Source: Draconibacterium orientale (lineage in GTDB: Bacteria > Bacteroidota > Bacteroidia > Bacteroidales > JAADGE01). From it: a stretch of DNA of 6,272 nucleotides. The stretch lies in the NCBI GenBank assembly GCA_020718265.1, contig DYSM01000174.1:1-6272 (forward strand). The letters run 5' to 3'. A program made the position numbers and the translations under genes. This document shows positions 6,131 through 6,272 of the stretch, one piece after another (within the stretch, counting starts at the first letter, position 1; every line of letters starts with the position of its first letter). The notes below the pieces were generated by a model. It searched no databases. It had not been told where the DNA came from and saw only the letters and a program-made list of their open reading frames with translations.

Positions 6131-6150
6131 TAACTCAACATTATGAGTTA
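6131..6150. repeat. 7-bp inverted repeat with 6-nt loop
   Basis: TAACTCA at 6131-6137 and TGAGTTA at 6144-6150 are perfect inverted copies around ACATTA. Neither strand has a following T-run, so it is not a typical intrinsic terminator. It lies about 100 nt upstream of the MBOAT start. Confidence 0.45.
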
Positions 6151-6170
6151 TGAAATAGAAGTGTAGATTA

Positions 6171-6204
6171 ATTCCCCCTTTTTCAAAAGCGGGTTAGGGG
6201 GATT
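6171..6204. repeat. C5/G5 hairpin-forming repeat of the CCCCC-TTTTT-CAAAAG type
   Basis: TCCCCC at 6173-6178 pairs with GGGGGA at 6197-6202, and A6171 with T6204 around one mismatch. The interior CTTTTTCAAAAGCGGG offers an alternative inner stem. Both strands give a stable hairpin but without a downstream U-run. Similar TCCCCCTTT...GGGGGATT strings are, from memory, widespread dispersed intergenic repeats in Bacteroidota and cyanobacteria. A terminator for a gene beyond the right edge is an alternative. Confidence 0.5.
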
Positions 6205-6237
6205 CTTTCTGTCAAAGGACTTAAAACCACCAGAAAG
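6205..6237. repeat. 7-bp inverted repeat with 19-nt loop
   Basis: CTTTCTG at 6205-6211 and CAGAAAG at 6231-6237 are perfect inverted copies. It directly abuts the C5/G5 hairpin. A match of this length can occur by chance, so support is modest. Confidence 0.3.
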
Positions 6238-6272
6238 CAGTTTGTAGAATTATGATAACTGTTCACTGATTA

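Larger units (their letters stand above)
6028..6272. other. Non-coding region upstream of the MBOAT gene with dispersed-type repeats
   Basis: No credible gene is seen in these 245 nt on either strand. No TAnnTTTG box is found on the minus strand, so the MBOAT promoter is not identified. The right half, from about 6131, is densely packed with inverted repeats (6131-6150, 6171-6204, 6205-6237) and ends in a heptamer-phased ACTG repeat. This arrangement looks like a composite of short intergenic repeats and not a leader sequence. Confidence 0.6.

Overview
The window looks like a chromosomal segment of a member of the Bacteroidota, probably an environmental Bacteroidales-like lineage. Three things suggest this. 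Two upstream regions carry the phylum's -7 promoter box (TAnnTTTG), and Shine-Dalgarno sites are mostly weak or absent. The gene content also fits: a large secreted protein of the type usually exported by the type IX secretion system (T9SS), an AlgI-like MBOAT protein ending in FIYFAF, and a YqgE/AlgH protein next to rsmA. All genes lie on the minus strand, so transcription runs from right to left. No rRNA, tRNA, CRISPR array or transposase is visible.

Layout in the direction of transcription: 6028-6272 is non-coding and holds several inverted repeats and short dispersed-type repeats. 4474-6027 is a complete MBOAT O-acyltransferase gene. 3990-4494 is an apparently perfect 252-bp direct tandem duplication. 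It covers the last six codons and stop of the MBOAT gene, the intergenic region, the algH promoter and the first 39 codons of algH. Both parent genes stay intact, but the inner junction creates a 45-codon chimeric reading frame at 4222-4359. The YqgE/AlgH gene (3508-4107) is followed 9 nt later by rsmA/ksgA (2734-3498). The end of rsmA overlaps a gene without an ATG start (2037-2768). Its product resembles the GNAT-like C-terminal part of phage homing-endonuclease-type proteins. After a short intergenic region with two overlapping stem-loops and a -7 box, a long secreted-protein gene (1-1926) runs off the left edge. Its 642 visible codons have no stop.

algH, rsmA and the endonuclease-like gene probably form one transcription unit, with algH read from the -7 box at 4121-4128. 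The secreted protein appears to have its own promoter. The genes do not form an obvious single pathway: they are rRNA modification, a conserved protein of unknown role, a cell-surface or polysaccharide acyltransferase and an exported protein. I do not see a convincing new multi-gene system. The observations most worth following are the tandem duplication with its chimeric ORF, the rsmA-overlapping domesticated-looking endonuclease domain, the heptamer repeat that supplies the MBOAT stop codon, and the overlapping hairpins upstream of the secreted-protein gene.
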